A program made the position numbers and the translations under genes. A stretch of 64,000 nucleotides of DNA from Dasypus novemcinctus (taxonomy: Eukaryota; Chordata; Mammalia; Cingulata; Dasypodidae): the NCBI RefSeq assembly GCF_030445035.2, contig NC_080685.1, positions 112,270,432 through 112,334,431 on the forward strand, in the 5' to 3' direction. A model generated the notes under the pieces. It saw only the letters and a list, made by a program, of their open reading frames with translations. It was not told where the DNA came from and did not search any database. Below, one piece after another: positions 1-11,100 of the stretch. Positions within the stretch are counted from its first letter, which is position 1, and each line of letters opens with the position of its first letter.

Positions 1-371
1 AGACTAACCATTCTGGAGGTCTTTATGAGGAGGAATATTACAGAGGCTGGTGCAATAAACCATTCAGCTAACCCCATATCTATAGAACACATATTTAAAT
101 GTCAGACCCTAGAGCAAGATCTGGCAGAACACAAAGAAACTCTATTCCTTGCAGTCCCATTTATTAGGAGTTTATCTGGCTGAAGAAACAATGCAAAAAA
201 CACTTGAAAATAAGTAGAGGCACAGGACAAGCAAATCGGTATTGAACAAGTGAAGTGGTACAGGTAATAAATTAATGGTTTTAAAAATAAATCTATGTGC
301 TATTACTCTCTAGAGTGTGTGCATATATTTCTTAGTCCACAGACAATGTTTGATGTGTCTAAGGACTTCAG
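1..371. other. Unassigned AT-rich intergenic sequence
   Basis: I see no gene, exon or recognisable repeat here. The sequence is AT-rich with no sustained open frame of coding character. Confidence 0.5.
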
Positions 372-520
372 GACTTCTAACAGAATCATGGAAACAGACC
401 TGGCACCTATCTTTGCCACTAGCTCTGTGGCCTTTGCAAGTGATATTAACTTCTGAGTTTCTCTACCTGCAAAACTGGACTAATAAGCATACCTGTCTCA
501 CAGCATTTTGGGAAAGAATG
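372..520 (+). repeat. MIR SINE fragment
   Basis: The segment follows the middle of a MIR element in sense order: a 'tgtggcctttgcaagt' block, then an equivalent of 'cctcagtttcctcatctgtaaaatgggg', then 'acctgtctcacag'. It is strongly diverged, as expected of an ancient tRNA-derived SINE. The tRNA-like head is lost or too diverged to see. Confidence 0.65.
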
Positions 521-591
521 AATGGATTAAGATCTAACATTCTTAGCACATCACCTGCCAAAGAGGACATGCTCAAGAAAGTTAGCTGGAA

Positions 592-607
592 CTCTTGTTA
601 TTGTTTT
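592..607. repeat. Target-site duplication, left copy (SINE at 608-1020)
   Basis: The 16-bp string ctcttgttattgtttt occurs here and again at 1021-1036, directly flanking the SINE. Such a direct repeat is the mark of L1-mediated insertion. Confidence 0.9.
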
Positions 608-1020
608 TGTTTTTTTTTAAAGATTTATTTACTTATTTCTCTCCCCTTCTCCCCCACCCTGGTTGTCTGTTCTCTGTGTCTATTTGTTGCGTCTTCTTTG
701 TCTGCTTCTGTTGTTGTCAGCGGCACTGCAATCTGCGTTTCTTTTTGTTGCGTCATCTTGTTGTGTCAGTTCTCCGTGTGTGTGGCACCATTCCTGGGCA
801 AGCTGCACTTTCTTTTGCGCTGGGCAGCTCTCCTTACAGGGCGCACTCCTTGCACGTGGGTGTCCCCTATGTGGGGACACCTCTGCGTGGCACAGCACTC
901 CTTGTGCGTATCAGCACTGCGCATGGGCCAGCTCCACACGGGTCAAGGAGGCCCAGGGTTTGAACCGCGGACCTCCCATGTGGTAGACAGACGCCCTAAC
1001 CACTGGGCCAAGTCCACTGC
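608..1020 (-). repeat. DAS-type (armadillo) tRNA-derived SINE
   Basis: This is a full-length lineage SINE in reverse orientation. The T-rich tail complement lies at the left end and the tRNA-like head at the right. The complement of the B box (ggtttgaaccgcgg) lies near 958-971, and the head's anticodon-arm region reads 'cctcccatgtggtag' in complement. Exact 16-bp flanking repeats fix both ends. A 267-residue frame runs through it on the plus strand, but it is the antisense of the SINE body and not a gene. Confidence 0.95.
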
Positions 1021-1254
1021 CTCTTGTTATTGTTTTATTGCCCTTTGTGGTCCATGGCCCTCAGCAGTAGGGATCAAAGAAGATCACATCAGGGCAGTAC
1101 TTAATCCTACTTTGCTATAGAAGACAGGAGAAGGCCGAAGGCAGGGATTGTTTTCAAGATGGAGAAAATCTGGCACAATGAGTTTGCACTTAACTGAGGT
1201 TTCACAAGTCTTGAAGAAGGTGTGAAAAATGAGCCACACCAAATGGGAACAAAA

Positions 1255-1345
1255 CCACAAAGGGACCTGGGTTTAAGCGCCAGAGCAGAAACCTCTTTGA
1301 GGCCGTTTCTTCGTCTGCAAAGAGGCGATAACTCTGCCTCTAAAC
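1255..1345 (+). repeat. Degraded MIR fragment
   Basis: The order 'cctgggtttaagcgccagagca', 'acctctttgaggc', 'gtttcttcgtctgcaaag' and 'gcgataa' matches MIR, with part of the centre deleted. The call rests on these short blocks only. Confidence 0.5.
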
Positions 1346-1724
1346 CTGGAGGGTCCGCCTCAGCATTGCCCTCTGAAATCCCACCCAGCACCACGCAGGC
1401 TGGGGCTGAACATATGTAAAGCTCTTTTCCAAGTAATGTGCTCTTGCTCTACGCACCAGGGTTTTTTCTCTGTTCATTTTGTGGAAGGATAATTGTGATG
1501 AAGAGAGACCCACAGAGGAGGGTCAGCATAACTCAAGAAGACAGGTTAAAGGTTGGTCTGGAGGCAGTGAGGGGTTTCTTCAGATCAAGCCACTCCTAGG
1601 CAGACTTTTTTTGATCAGAAGATTTGACCTGGGGAGATGGCTGCTCTCTATAATCAGGAGACTCAGGCTACTCTCTGAATTAAACCTGTGACTTCTGCTT
1701 CATTAGCACTGTTACTACAAACTC

Positions 1725-2150
1725 ACAAAGCTGAGTAGATGCTGTGTAGAATTCATATGGCCACATACTCCCATTAAAAGATGGAAACTATTTCCCAACC
1801 CCTTTGAATCTGGGTTGACCCTATGACTTGTATTGACCAATTTGACTGTGAGGTTGTGTGCCTCCATGCCTTGGATGAAAGAAGCTTTGTGGCTTCTGCT
1901 CTTGCTTTCTTGGAAAGTTGCCCTGAAACGGTCAAACTGCAAAGAAGACTGGGATGAAAGACCATGTGGCCCAGCCATCTCAGATGCCCAGATCAGCTCA
2001 TCCTCAGTTGTCCCACTTTCTGAATAGAGCAGCTTGAGTAAGCTGTGTATTGATTGGCAAACCCAATCAATCCACAGAATTATGAGAGATGACAAGTCAC
2101 TTAAGTCACTAAATTTGGGGCTGACTTGTTACAAAGTGGTATATAACTGA
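1725..2150 (+). repeat. Old LTR-like interspersed repeat, copy A
   Basis: The segment contains 'cccctttgaatctgggttgaccctatgact', 'ttggccaat'-like and 'gatgaaagaccatgtgg' blocks. It ends with 'gtcactaaatttggggctgacttgttac' and 'taactgat'. This is a common ancient mammalian repeat with LTR-like organisation. I recognise the family by sequence but cannot assign its name with certainty. A second copy lies at 22065-22480. A 126-residue minus-strand frame inside it is incidental. Confidence 0.6.
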
Positions 2151-2159
2151 TGCATGCAC

Positions 2160-3100
2160 ACCTAGAAATAGAGAAATTTGATGATTGGGTCTAGCTGGGA
2201 GCTAGCACAGGAGGTTTAAGGATAGGGCAGGCTCAGAAACATTCATAGTGACAACAGGGCCACAATATATTTGTAGGACTTCTGGTTTACACAGTTCTTT
2301 CATACACATTCTTCTTTAATTCTCACTGCAGCCTTGTGAGGTTACTGGATGTCTTCAGACAGGCTCCCCAGAGATGAAGATTCTGGTACAAGTGATTAAT
2401 TAGGGAAGTGACTCCCAGGGGAAACCATTAAGGGAGGTGGGGAGACAGGATGTGAAAGAGGAGGAAGTCAAGCAAGGGTGTGAGATCTCAGGCAGAGTTC
2501 CATGGGGAGAGCTTCAGACTGATCCTTTGGGAGAACTCTAGAAAGTAAGTTATGTTCTTATGAGGCAAGTAAGCAGGTGCCTTCATACTTCAGCACCTGC
2601 CATCACTGGAAAGCCCCCTATGAGCTTTCCTAGGCATGAGGCATGCAAATTCTCTGATGTTTCTTGCTTTCCTGGCATATAGGGCTGTCCCCTGAAAAAG
2701 AGCTGCAGGAACCGGCTATTGGAAGCCAACAGCATACCTAATCAGGAGTGTAGGGAGACGGCTCCAGCATGGCTACCTGGCCTCCCTACACAAATCCAGG
2801 TGGGCCAGGTGGGGAAAGCTTGAACCACAGCTGGATCCAAGCCTTGGAAGAATGCCTCATGGTTCTCCCGGAACATGCAGGCAAGGGCAGTTCGCGAGGA
2901 GCTCCTTCAAGGCCATTTCCCACTCACCTGTCTATCTTCCTGGGAAACTCTCCTGAGACAGTTTCTTACTGCCCCCCATGTTCTGATAAGGAAGGGGACC
3001 TTCTGTCTCACCCCACAAAGGGTAGAGCTACAGGTTATAAGTGGCTTAGCTGCGGCATGGCCTCCCTGACAACAGGATGCCCTACTCTCCACAGTGCAGT
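2160..3100. other. Unassigned sequence upstream of LINE 3' end
   Basis: No gene is supported. A short stretch near 2290-2345 resembles a MIR end. The 128-residue frame at 2769-3155 has no recognisable motif and runs into the LINE-derived sequence that follows. Confidence 0.45.
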
Positions 3101-3119
3101 CATCTGGCCTCTTTTATTT

Positions 3120-3935
3120 TGGTGCCACTCTTTTCCTGGGGTGCTGGTACCTTAGGCTACTCTTGCTTTCAAGAGTGAGTATGACCTTTATTCACAAGCC
3201 TCTCCTGTTACTTTTACTGGACCTGTGGTTGGTGCTGGGGTTTAGTGTATACTCAAGGGACCTGAATCTCTGGACTGTCCATGTGACACCCAGGCCCTGA
3301 GCCTCAACAGACTTGCAACTCCTATCCTCTGGTTTATTGGACTTACCCCAGCCAGCTAACAGGGAGGTGAAGAGGGTCAACCACCACACCAGGGAGCCAA
3401 GAGTGCCTATAGCTGCAAGCAGGAGAATTGCATCCATCATCCAAGCGGAATCTAAGCACCCTCTCAATATAGAGGGGGAGTGGACATCAGCATTCCAGGG
3501 TCCACAGGATGGATGAATAGAGTATGGATTAGAGTGGACTTACTGATACTCTGGAACTATTGTGATTAGTAATGGAAGTAAATGTAGCATTGATGTGGAG
3601 AAAGTGGCCACGGTAGCTGCTGAGGGTAGGGAGTGGGAAGAAGAGATATGATGTGGGGGCATTTTCGGGGGTGGAGTTGTCCTGGGTGGTACTGCAGGGA
3701 CAGTTACTGGACATTGTATGTCCTGCCATGGCCCATTGGGTGGACTGGGGGAGAGTGTAAACTATAATGTGGACCATTGACCACGTGTTGCAGCAGTGCG
3801 CAGAGATGTATTCACCAAGTGCAATGAATGTCCCATGATGAGGAGAGGGGTGAGGGGGGTGGGGGGATATATGGGGACCTCATATTTTTTGAATGTAACA
3901 TTAAAAAAATAAATAAAGACAAAAAAAAACCAAAC
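3120..3935 (+). repeat. Lineage LINE (probably L1) 3' end, copy 1
   Basis: The segment ends in 'gggacctcatattttttgaa', 'tgtaacatt' and an A-rich tail at about 3900-3955. Blocks from 3500 to 3900 recur in the same order at 61986-62460. Blocks from 3170 to 3600 recur in reverse orientation at 48120-48960. The polyadenylated end, repeated 5' truncation and absence of terminal repeats indicate a LINE 3' region. Assignment to L1 is inferred from similar 3'UTR motifs elsewhere in the window. The left boundary is uncertain. Confidence 0.7.
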
Positions 3936-3959
3936 AGAACAACAACAACAAAAAGAGTA

Positions 3960-4864
3960 TGTAAGTAATAAACTGTCTGAATTTAAAAAGGACTCCTTGT
4001 TTCTCTACTAGCCAAATCTGTCAGTGTTGGCTTTGTCTTGCACAAATCAACTGGAACGCCAGCTGTGTGGTATTCCATTGTACCATTGTTTGTTCAACAA
4101 CCCTTCTGTTGATGGGCGTTTAGGTGGTTGCTGGTATGGAGCCCGGGCCCTGCAGTTCACGGCCACAGCTCCTGGCCTGTCTGCTGTCCACTTGAGGGTC
4201 ACCTGCCCTGGATTCCTCACTGCCTGGTCTAACAACCACCAAGCTTTAATAGAGGCCAAGGTGCCTGGGCAGGTCCAGCCAGGACCACCTGCGGGATGGG
4301 CTGAGGTGTGCTCTTGCCCCTGGACAAGAGTATAAATGCCCAATGTCAGCACAGAGGTGAAGCAGGAGGGTTGAGTGCTGGCAGGTGGAAAAGTAGGAGA
4401 TGACTCTTGGGATGGGAAGCCAAAGAAACAAAATACCAGTGGAATCGAGGCAGGAGGCATGAGTCTGGCTGCTGAAGTTTTATGCAGGAACTGTATTGTG
4501 AATCGTGCCTTCCTTCCCAAGAACTTGGCAAGAGTCATTGGGGCCGTAGGCTCAGAGCATCTGAACAGCACCTGGCACTCACAGCCACGCTTCCAGTGAC
4601 TGTTGCCCCCCCAGGCCTGCCGGCTCCCTGAGTGTGACCTGCTGGGCTGCGTCTGTGCACACCAGCCTGGCCTGCCTGGGCCTCTTCTGAGACGAGAAGG
4701 GCCCTTCTGGCTCCCGTCCCACCCCAGTGAGCTGGCCTAATTCCGCATTCTGGCCCCTTGCTGTCCTCGAGTTCCTGCCGTTAGCAACCGGCAACCCGGG
4801 GCTCAATTCTGAGCACGGCAGTTGTCTCCATGATCTGTACACACAACCCGAGGAGCGGGCAAGC
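3960..4864. other. Unassigned sequence with an antisense L1-like scrap
   Basis: Around 4060-4135 the string 'gtggtattccattgt' followed by 'ttctgttgatgggcgtttag' resembles the complement of an old L1 3' region. The remainder is moderately GC-rich and contains no recognised repeat. The 174-residue minus-strand frame at 4047-4571 starts in the L1-like scrap and shows no domain. Confidence 0.4.
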
Positions 4865-4940
4865 CAGCTTTGCAGGTAGAAGAATGGAAACACACCAAGG
4901 TCAAGTGATAGGCTCAAGGTCACCCAGCTGGTTCAGGGTG
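4865..4940 (-). repeat. MIR fragment (core only)
   Basis: 'ggtagaagaatggaaac', 'caaggtcaagtg' and 'ctcaaggtcacccagctgg' are the complement of the MIR core ('aaggtcacacagct' signature). Confidence 0.5.
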
Positions 4941-6531
4941 CTAGTTATCCATCAGGCGTGGCAAGCTCAGAGTGGCCCATGTTATTTGTAGAGATCTACA
5001 AAAATGTTTAAATTTTAATTCCACTAAAACCAGAAGGAAAAAAAAAAGCATTATAAGAACAATGGATATATAATAATACCACCAGCCTGGATTATATTCC
5101 TCTTATATCAGCACAGTTGAGAAATATTATTTTAAATATTTTTTTTAATGGAGTAAGAAGGCAAAAGTGCCTAGGGCCTATGAAAGTACGAACGCTGGCG
5201 TGTGGTGATAGAGCTGGGACTAGAAGCTCTCCAGCCCACCTGTAGTGCTCTTTTGGCCTAAACCATGTGAGGGTCCAGACAAAAGAGCTTTCTTTTATAG
5301 GGGTCACATATAGAACTGCCTTTAGGGGGCAAGGAGAGCCAAGGGGAAAGGTAGATGCCCCCAAACTTGGTTGAGCTCTCTCCGTGTCCCTGCTGCAGAC
5401 AGCACTGCCAGGGGCCTGAGGGGGCGAGGTCAGCAGGGCATGTGGGAAGGAGGGTGTGCCATTACTCACCCAAGAGGCGGGTGGCCCCAACGTGGGGTTT
5501 GGAATGTACTGATATTAAACCCACATTCGGTCCCTTACTCGAACTCACCGTGTGGCTTTGACCTGCCTGTAAGAGTCCCTCTTGCTCCCCATCTCAGCTT
5601 CTCTGCTGTTGGAAGCTGTCTGGGCCAGAGCTCTCATTGTTTTGTGCTGTACTTGCGGCAAGCGGGCTTTGAGAACACACCTCTGGATTCATTCTAGGTT
5701 ATAAATAGAAGAATGATGGACTTTTTTTTCCCCCTCAAGTGACTTGTGTTTACCTCAGTTGTTTGTTCCTGAACACAATAGGGTATGACAATAGGAAATG
5801 TATACAGCTGAAGAATAAGCAATTCTTTGCTGCAAGGAACCAAAATAACCATGTCGGGCAGGTACGGCAGACTTTTTGTCAGGTGTTCATCAGCCCTCCT
5901 GGGTGTTGGCTAGGAAGTGGTAATTACACCAGTGACTTCACAGAGGCTTAGCATCTCTGTTCTCCACGTCCTTCTGTTGAGTATTGGCTCTTAGATGTCA
6001 GTGTGCCTGTGTGACAAACAAGCCTGAAACGTGCAGCGTGGCAGGGAGCAGGCCCGTCTACCTTCCCTTGCTCCTGCCGAGGTAGAACGCAGTAACTGGC
6101 TTGTGCCGCATGAACGGGGCCCTCGATGGCGCACTCCACCCTCCGGCTTCCTCCTGAGTCAGCGTAAATGGCAGGGCGGTGCTTTTTCAGACTTGCTGTG
6201 AGTTCAGGTGAAGGCAAGAGTGAGCCTGGCTGTGTCACGTGCTCATTAAGAGAAGTGTGGGCTTCCTCCTCAGGAGACACCAAACCCAACCCCGCAGGAG
6301 GTGGGCTGGGCGGTTTTGCTGCCTCTTCTCATCCTGGGGAACAAAGCCCCGGAGGAGGGGAGAGCAAAAGGCAGCGGTGGAGCCTGCACTGGGCCCTCAG
6401 CGCTCTCGGGCCCATCATGGCTCATCCTTCACCCTGGGCAGTGCGTGCTAGAAGGGAGCCGGCCGCACACTGGCGGAGAGCTTGGATGACTTTGTTCTGA
6501 GTCCAAATTTAGCTCCTAACTTAGAGGATGC
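4941..6531. other. Unassigned intergenic sequence
   Basis: No gene or well-supported repeat is seen over this stretch. Small frames such as 6168-6500 and 5948-6289 (minus) lack recognisable domains and overlap each other in several frames, as expected from moderate GC content. Confidence 0.45.
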
Positions 6532-7180
6532 TGTCTTGGTCTGCCAAAGGGGTGCCGATGCAAAATACCAGAAATCTGTTGGCTTCTATAAAGGGTATTT
6601 ATTTAGCGGTAAAAGCTTGCAGTTCCAAGGCCAAATCAAAGTACCATAAGAGGTGCTTTCTCACCAAAGTCAGTGCCGCGTGTTGAAGCGAGCTGGCGGG
6701 CGCGCTGGGCCTGGCCTCTCCTTCCCCTCCGGGCTTGCTCTTCCTCTCGAGGCTTCTTGCTTAAGTCATCCCGTAGTCCTCTTCTCCTGGCATAGGGCTT
6801 GTTTCTTTCCCGGCCTTCAGCTGGTCTGCCCTCTTCCCAAGGTTAGTTGTAAACTCTCAGGCAAATGGCTGGTCCTTACCCATTAGCTGTTTGAGCCTTC
6901 TCCTTTCCGTCACGTGGCAGGATCAAAGTGACAGAGAGGGCTCTTTTGTATGTCTCCATCTGTGTGACAGACAGACCTGGCAGGGGGTAGGAACTCCAAC
7001 TGAGCCACGCCTACTCACCTAGTCAGATCAGATCCCAGCAGGTAATCTAATCAGAGACACCTCAGCTGGATCCAAAGTAATCCAAGGGCATCACTCCCAG
7101 AGTGCCACAGATGACTTGACCTTTACCCTGACAAAACGGGGATTTGGTGAGGTTCACTGAGAAATAGAAAGTCCCCTACA
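6532..7180 (-). mobile_element. MaLR-like solo LTR (xenarthran family), copy 1
   Basis: In complement the element ends with the family signature: AATAAATACCC polyadenylation signal, 'ggtattttgcatc', 'cccctttg', 'gcagaccaagaca'. It starts with TG and ends with CA. The same 3' half recurs at 19364-20019, 22785-23339 and 30736-31286. Lack of internal retroviral genes indicates a solo LTR. Assignment to the ERVL-MaLR class is inferred from the terminal 'gactaataca' type ending. The right boundary is approximate. Confidence 0.75.
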
Positions 7181-8004
7181 GGTCAGCAGCGTCCCCTCTG
7201 CCCGCCTCTGCCCAGTTCCTGCAATTGTGTTCACTGTCTCCGCTTGGCCCTTATTAGAACAAATGGAAACCTGGTTTGTTCACTGGTGTCCCTAGAAAAG
7301 CCGTTCTCCTAGCACTGGGTGAGCTCGCCAGACAAGGGTCCAGGCGCTGCGGGCTGCACCCAGCCTTCCTCCATCTGGCCTCCTCTCTCCTCCCCACGCT
7401 CACCTCCCGTGCACAAGCTCCTCTCCTCCGTCTTCTCAGAAGCTGAGCATCCGCCAACATCAGTGCCCTGAGGGCCTTGGCTCCTGCTCACACCCGCTAA
7501 ACAAGGCTCTCCTCCTGCACATGCATCCTCTCAGATGTCAGGGCAGCTCCTCGGCTGTGCTCGGCCCAATGTGGGGACCCACTTGTTCAAGGCCACGTGT
7601 TCATTACAAAGGGAACCTAAGTCCCTGTGGTGGAAGCAAAACCTGACTGGAGGAGTTCATCATTGTGTACTTCAAATGCAAGTGCAGAGGGTTTGTAAAA
7701 CTCCTGCATCAGGATGGCTAATTTTCAGCCATCTATTTCTGTTTTTTTTTCAGTCTATGGCTTGCAAAAGCAATCAATGGGTCAGGGGCAGCATTTTTTG
7801 AAAATGAAATAGAATAGAACAAAACGGTACAAAGTAGATGAGAGCATCTTGCCCAAGGCAAACCTTGCATACTGCTTTGTAAAACTTGATTTTGTATGTG
7901 GGAATACATGTGTATATTGGCTGTTGAGGTAAAATCGATTTCTTATTGATAAAACCACTTATTCTATTTCTTTTTTTTTTTCAAACTCTGTTCTTGGGGT
8001 CATT
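7181..8004. other. Unassigned sequence
   Basis: No gene is seen. There is a T-rich run near 7970-7981. Small frames at 7254-7460 and 7309-7491 (minus) overlap each other and have no homology I recognise. Confidence 0.4.
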
Positions 8005-8110
8005 CACATCAGAATCACCTTAAGGATAACTTGTTAAAACACAGATTCCAAAGCCTGCCCACTTGAAATCACTGTGAGTGGGGCCTGGGAATCTGCACTT
8101 TTAATTTTAT
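8005..8110. mobile_element. MER5A-type hAT (Charlie) fragment
   Basis: 'cacatcagaatcacctt', 'acttgttaaaacacagatt' and 'gggcctgggaatctgcac' are the well-known internal blocks of MER5A, a short non-autonomous hAT-Charlie element. The terminal inverted repeats are degraded. Confidence 0.75.
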
Positions 8111-8114
8111 GTAT

Positions 8115-8400
8115 ATACACCTAACATCTATGGAGCTGCTCACTCCACACCAGGAGCGGCTCTTTGTGCTTCGTGTGTAGGTTTAACTTGTTAATACAAA
8201 CGAGCAAAGCAAGATATGGAGGCTAAGTGTTGGGTTGGTAGTCCAGTCATCAGCCAGGGGTCAGTGACACGTTCCCTCCTGCCGCTGCGTGGTGGGCCTC
8301 TTGTTTTAAAAATCCTGGAGTAGAGACTGAGAGAATCTTATGTAGCAATCTGCTACATAAGTAGTTAATAGAAGAGCCAAGACCAGAACCCAGGATCCCG
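8115..8400 (-). repeat. MIR SINE, diverged
   Basis: Reading as complement, the left part matches the MIR 3' end ('taacatctatggagctgctc', 'ctccacaccagg') and the right part matches its tRNA-like portion ('gagccaagaccagaaccc'). The centre is poorly conserved and contains a perfect short palindrome noted separately. Confidence 0.5.
8337..8361. repeat. Perfect 11-bp inverted repeat with 3-nt loop
   Basis: cttatgtagca is followed by atc and then by tgctacataag, an exact inverted match. It could form a tight hairpin, but there is no U-tract or other context pointing to a function. Confidence 0.8.
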
Positions 8401-9313
8401 ACCCCCAGCCCCACCCCAGCCCCTCCACCGCCACTCCTGCATGGCTGTTACTTCCTACAACTGGTTAGCCCCTGCCTGGCGTGCTGTGGTCTTAGACGTC
8501 ACACAGATGTCAGGACAGGCTGCTCAGGAAGCCATTTCCCCTTCCTTCTCATTCACGTCACCAACTGCTTTCTTGGGTGGCACATTTGCTTTTCTCCCCA
8601 AGAGAGGACTCTGCATTTTCCCAAGATCCTTCTCCAGAATGACCTCATTATTTATAGCTCTTCTGAGTTTCTGGAAATTGGCAAATGTCTGAACTCCAAG
8701 CAAGTACAAAATGCATTTCCTTTCAATCCTTGAAACTGATGTGAGAAATGGTCATCTTCATTTCCACAGCCATGATTTTCATTTAGATATGATTCCCTGG
8801 GAAGATGGATTAAGTCATGGTAATTTATTCCAAAATTTAAACCAAATTCTCCTCCACTCAGTTTAGGTGATTTCCAACGCTTTGAAGCAGTATGAATATG
8901 TAGATCCAGCAGGGCGTCTTTAAGCTTCTCCCACATGCTGAAACCCTACATTGCTGCAACGTTTGCCCTTGAATTCCATGAACCCTCGCCCAGAAGCCAG
9001 TTCCCTCCACAGCTCCCTCCTGCCCTTTTCACACTGTTTTTCAGGCCCTGTCATTTCAGTCTTCATAGCTGAATGTGGTGGGGTGACGGGCGATTGGGCT
9101 CCTTGAAAGGAGGGACAAGGATCTTATTGCCTTAACTTCTTCTGACATTGCAAGAACTGGGAGAGCCCATGTACCTGCCCTCTTATGTACGTATCTTCAG
9201 GAAAACGTCTGTAAGCTCTTGGCTGTCCCTGCTGCAGCCTAACTTTTCTCAGGCAGACTCACTCTGTGAGGACAAACAGCGAGAGTAACAAGATTTCCCT
9301 GACTCATGTCCGC
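8401..9313. other. Unassigned sequence with a weak L2-like patch
   Basis: Around 9090-9190, 'gctccttgaaaggagggacaaggatcttatt' in two pieces resembles an L2 3' segment. The remainder holds no recognised repeat and no supported gene. Confidence 0.4.
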
Positions 9314-9326
9314 TCTCAGCTCTACT

Positions 9327-9623
9327 AAATTTTTTTAAAAATGTATTTTATTTATTTATTCTGCCCCCTCTCATTGTCTATGCTCGCTGTCTGCTCTTTG
9401 TGTCTGTTTGTTGTCTGTCCATCTTCTTTAGGAGGCACCAGGAACCTAACCCGGGAACTCCCATGTGGGAGGAAGGTGTCCAATTGCTTGAGCCACCTCT
9501 ACTCCCTGCTTGTTGTGTCTCATATTGTGTTTCTTCTTTGTGTCTCTTCATTGCATCAGAAACTGAACCCAGGACCTCGCATGTGGGAGGTGGGCACCCT
9601 GCTGCTTAAGCCACATCCACTTT
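9327..9623 (-). repeat. Dimeric DAS-related SINE with target-site duplication
   Basis: Two tRNA-like units lie in tandem in complement, each showing 'aac-c-gggaactcccatgtggga' or 'aacccaggacctcgcatgtg' type blocks and a 'cttgagccac' or 'cttaagccac' A-box region. The T-rich complement of the tail lies at the left. The 13-bp string tctcagctctact flanks it at 9314-9326 and 9624-9636, which fixes both ends. Confidence 0.88.
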
Positions 9624-9636
9624 TCTCAGCTCTACT

Positions 9637-9790
9637 TTAAAACCTCAACAGTTATAAGTTTTGGTAATGGATGGCGGTGATGCTACCACAACATTGTGAT
9701 GTAATTAGTACTACTTAATTGTATATTTGAAAATAGTTGAAATGGAAAATTTTATGTTGGATATGTGTTACCACAATAAAAATCTGACAC
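9637..9790 (+). repeat. L1M 3' end
   Basis: 'ggtgatgctaccacaacatt', 'ttaattgtatatttgaaaa', 'tggaaaattttatgttggat' and 'taccacaataaaaatctg' are the classic order of an old mammalian L1 (L1MA/MB type) 3' terminus. Confidence 0.8.
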
Positions 9791-10808
9791 AACATAGAAC
9801 CTCCCCAGTTACTGCTGGAGGTCCTGGGGTGGGGGGTTCTCATGTGAACCTACAAAATCCACCTCATACACCCATGTTAGCCCATGAGCTCACGTCTCAC
9901 AGCTACCACTCCTGGCAGGAAGCACTCACAGGCGAAACAGCTAAACTGCTGCCTCATGAGGACAGGTCTCTGCCAGCCCTGCGGCCTTCACTGTGCCGAG
10001 CGACCCCGAGCCCCCAGCAGAAGCGAGGATACCTCCTTTTCCATGTTTTGACCCATGCCTGTGCCCCTGAACCTTGTAGGAGCCCCTGGAAACGGCTCCC
10101 TCTGCTCGGCCTGCAGCAGCTCTCTCCACAGCCTGAGCATGAGTCGAGGAGACTCAGTCCATTCCTCCACCTCCCCTTCTCCCAGGTCCTGCCCACAACC
10201 CTTGACCCGGCAGCCTTCTTCTTCCCTTGAAGTTTACTTATGGAAATGGACGCCCGCGGGTTCCCCACTCTAAAGTCTCCTTAGACACACCCAGGTAGGA
10301 AACCCATGTGCAGACACAGCCTAGACTGGAGGTATTTCATATACATCGTGTGTCCTTCCGAGCACAGTGAGGCACGTACCCTTCTATGTACCAAACCAGC
10401 AAAGAGCAGGTGCTCGGTAGCTGGTGGCGTGCAGGAAGCTCTGCTTAGGACCAGGGCAGATGGAAGCCGTTAGCGTGAGAAATGAACAATCAAAGGCAGC
10501 ACCATCTGAGTCTTCCTTGATGAGCTGCACTTAGAAAACATGGAGCTTGACATCTAAAAACCCAAATGTTTAACCAGCTTGTTGTGTTCTTTTGCCTCTT
10601 GTGCCAAGTGGAAGGGGTTAGATTGAGCAAGAAGGGAGACGCAGCTTCTTCACATTGTGTTAGTTTGTAGTAGAGGGTGGGGGTACAGGTCATTCTGTAG
10701 GAGCAGTGGTAGGAAGTAGATTTTTCAGCGAATTCCCTAAATTCATGTTTGCACAATTTTAGGCTCCTCTCTCCTTAACTAAGACCAACGTGTTTTTTCT
10801 AAACTACA
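9791..10808. other. Unassigned sequence
   Basis: A 167-residue frame at 9727-10230 begins inside the L1 tail and has no domain signature. Three minus-strand frames overlap it, which argues for GC-driven openness. A short 'gagcaggtgctcggtag' near 10405 is MIR- or L2-like. Confidence 0.4.
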
Positions 10809-10810
10809 GT

Positions 10811-11100
10811 CCTGGGAAGCAGATGAGGCTCAACCAGTTGGGTGTCCGCTTACCACATGGGAGGTCCCAGGTTTGGTTCTGGTGCCCCCTAAAAGAAGAT
10901 GAATAGACTCCGCCCCCACAGCAGTGAGCGGAGGCCACAAGCCAGCAGATGCTGCAGCCCACATGGAGTGGATGTGGCTCAGGCCGTTGCACATTCCCTC
11001 CCACAGGGGAGGTCCCAGGTTCTGTTCCTGGTGCCTCCCAAAGAAGGCAAGCAGACAAGAGAACCATCTGGGGAGGGGGAGATAATTAAAGAAAAAATAC
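10811..11100 (+). repeat. Dimeric DAS-related SINE
   Basis: Two tRNA-like units sit in tandem: 'gaggctcaaccagttgggtg' with 'aggtcccaggtttggttctg', then 'gtggctcaggccgttg' with 'aggtcccaggttctgttcct'. They are followed by 'cctcccaaagaaggcaag' and an A-rich end. The layout matches the dimeric copy at 9327-9623. Confidence 0.8.

Noticed and set aside
317-1120. 267-residue plus-strand frame
   Set aside because: It reads through the antisense of a DAS SINE whose ends are fixed by a target-site duplication. The same peptide themes recur in every other DAS copy, so it is repeat-derived.
4047-4571. 174-residue minus-strand frame
   Set aside because: It has no domain, overlaps other frames on both strands, and its end lies in an L1-like scrap.
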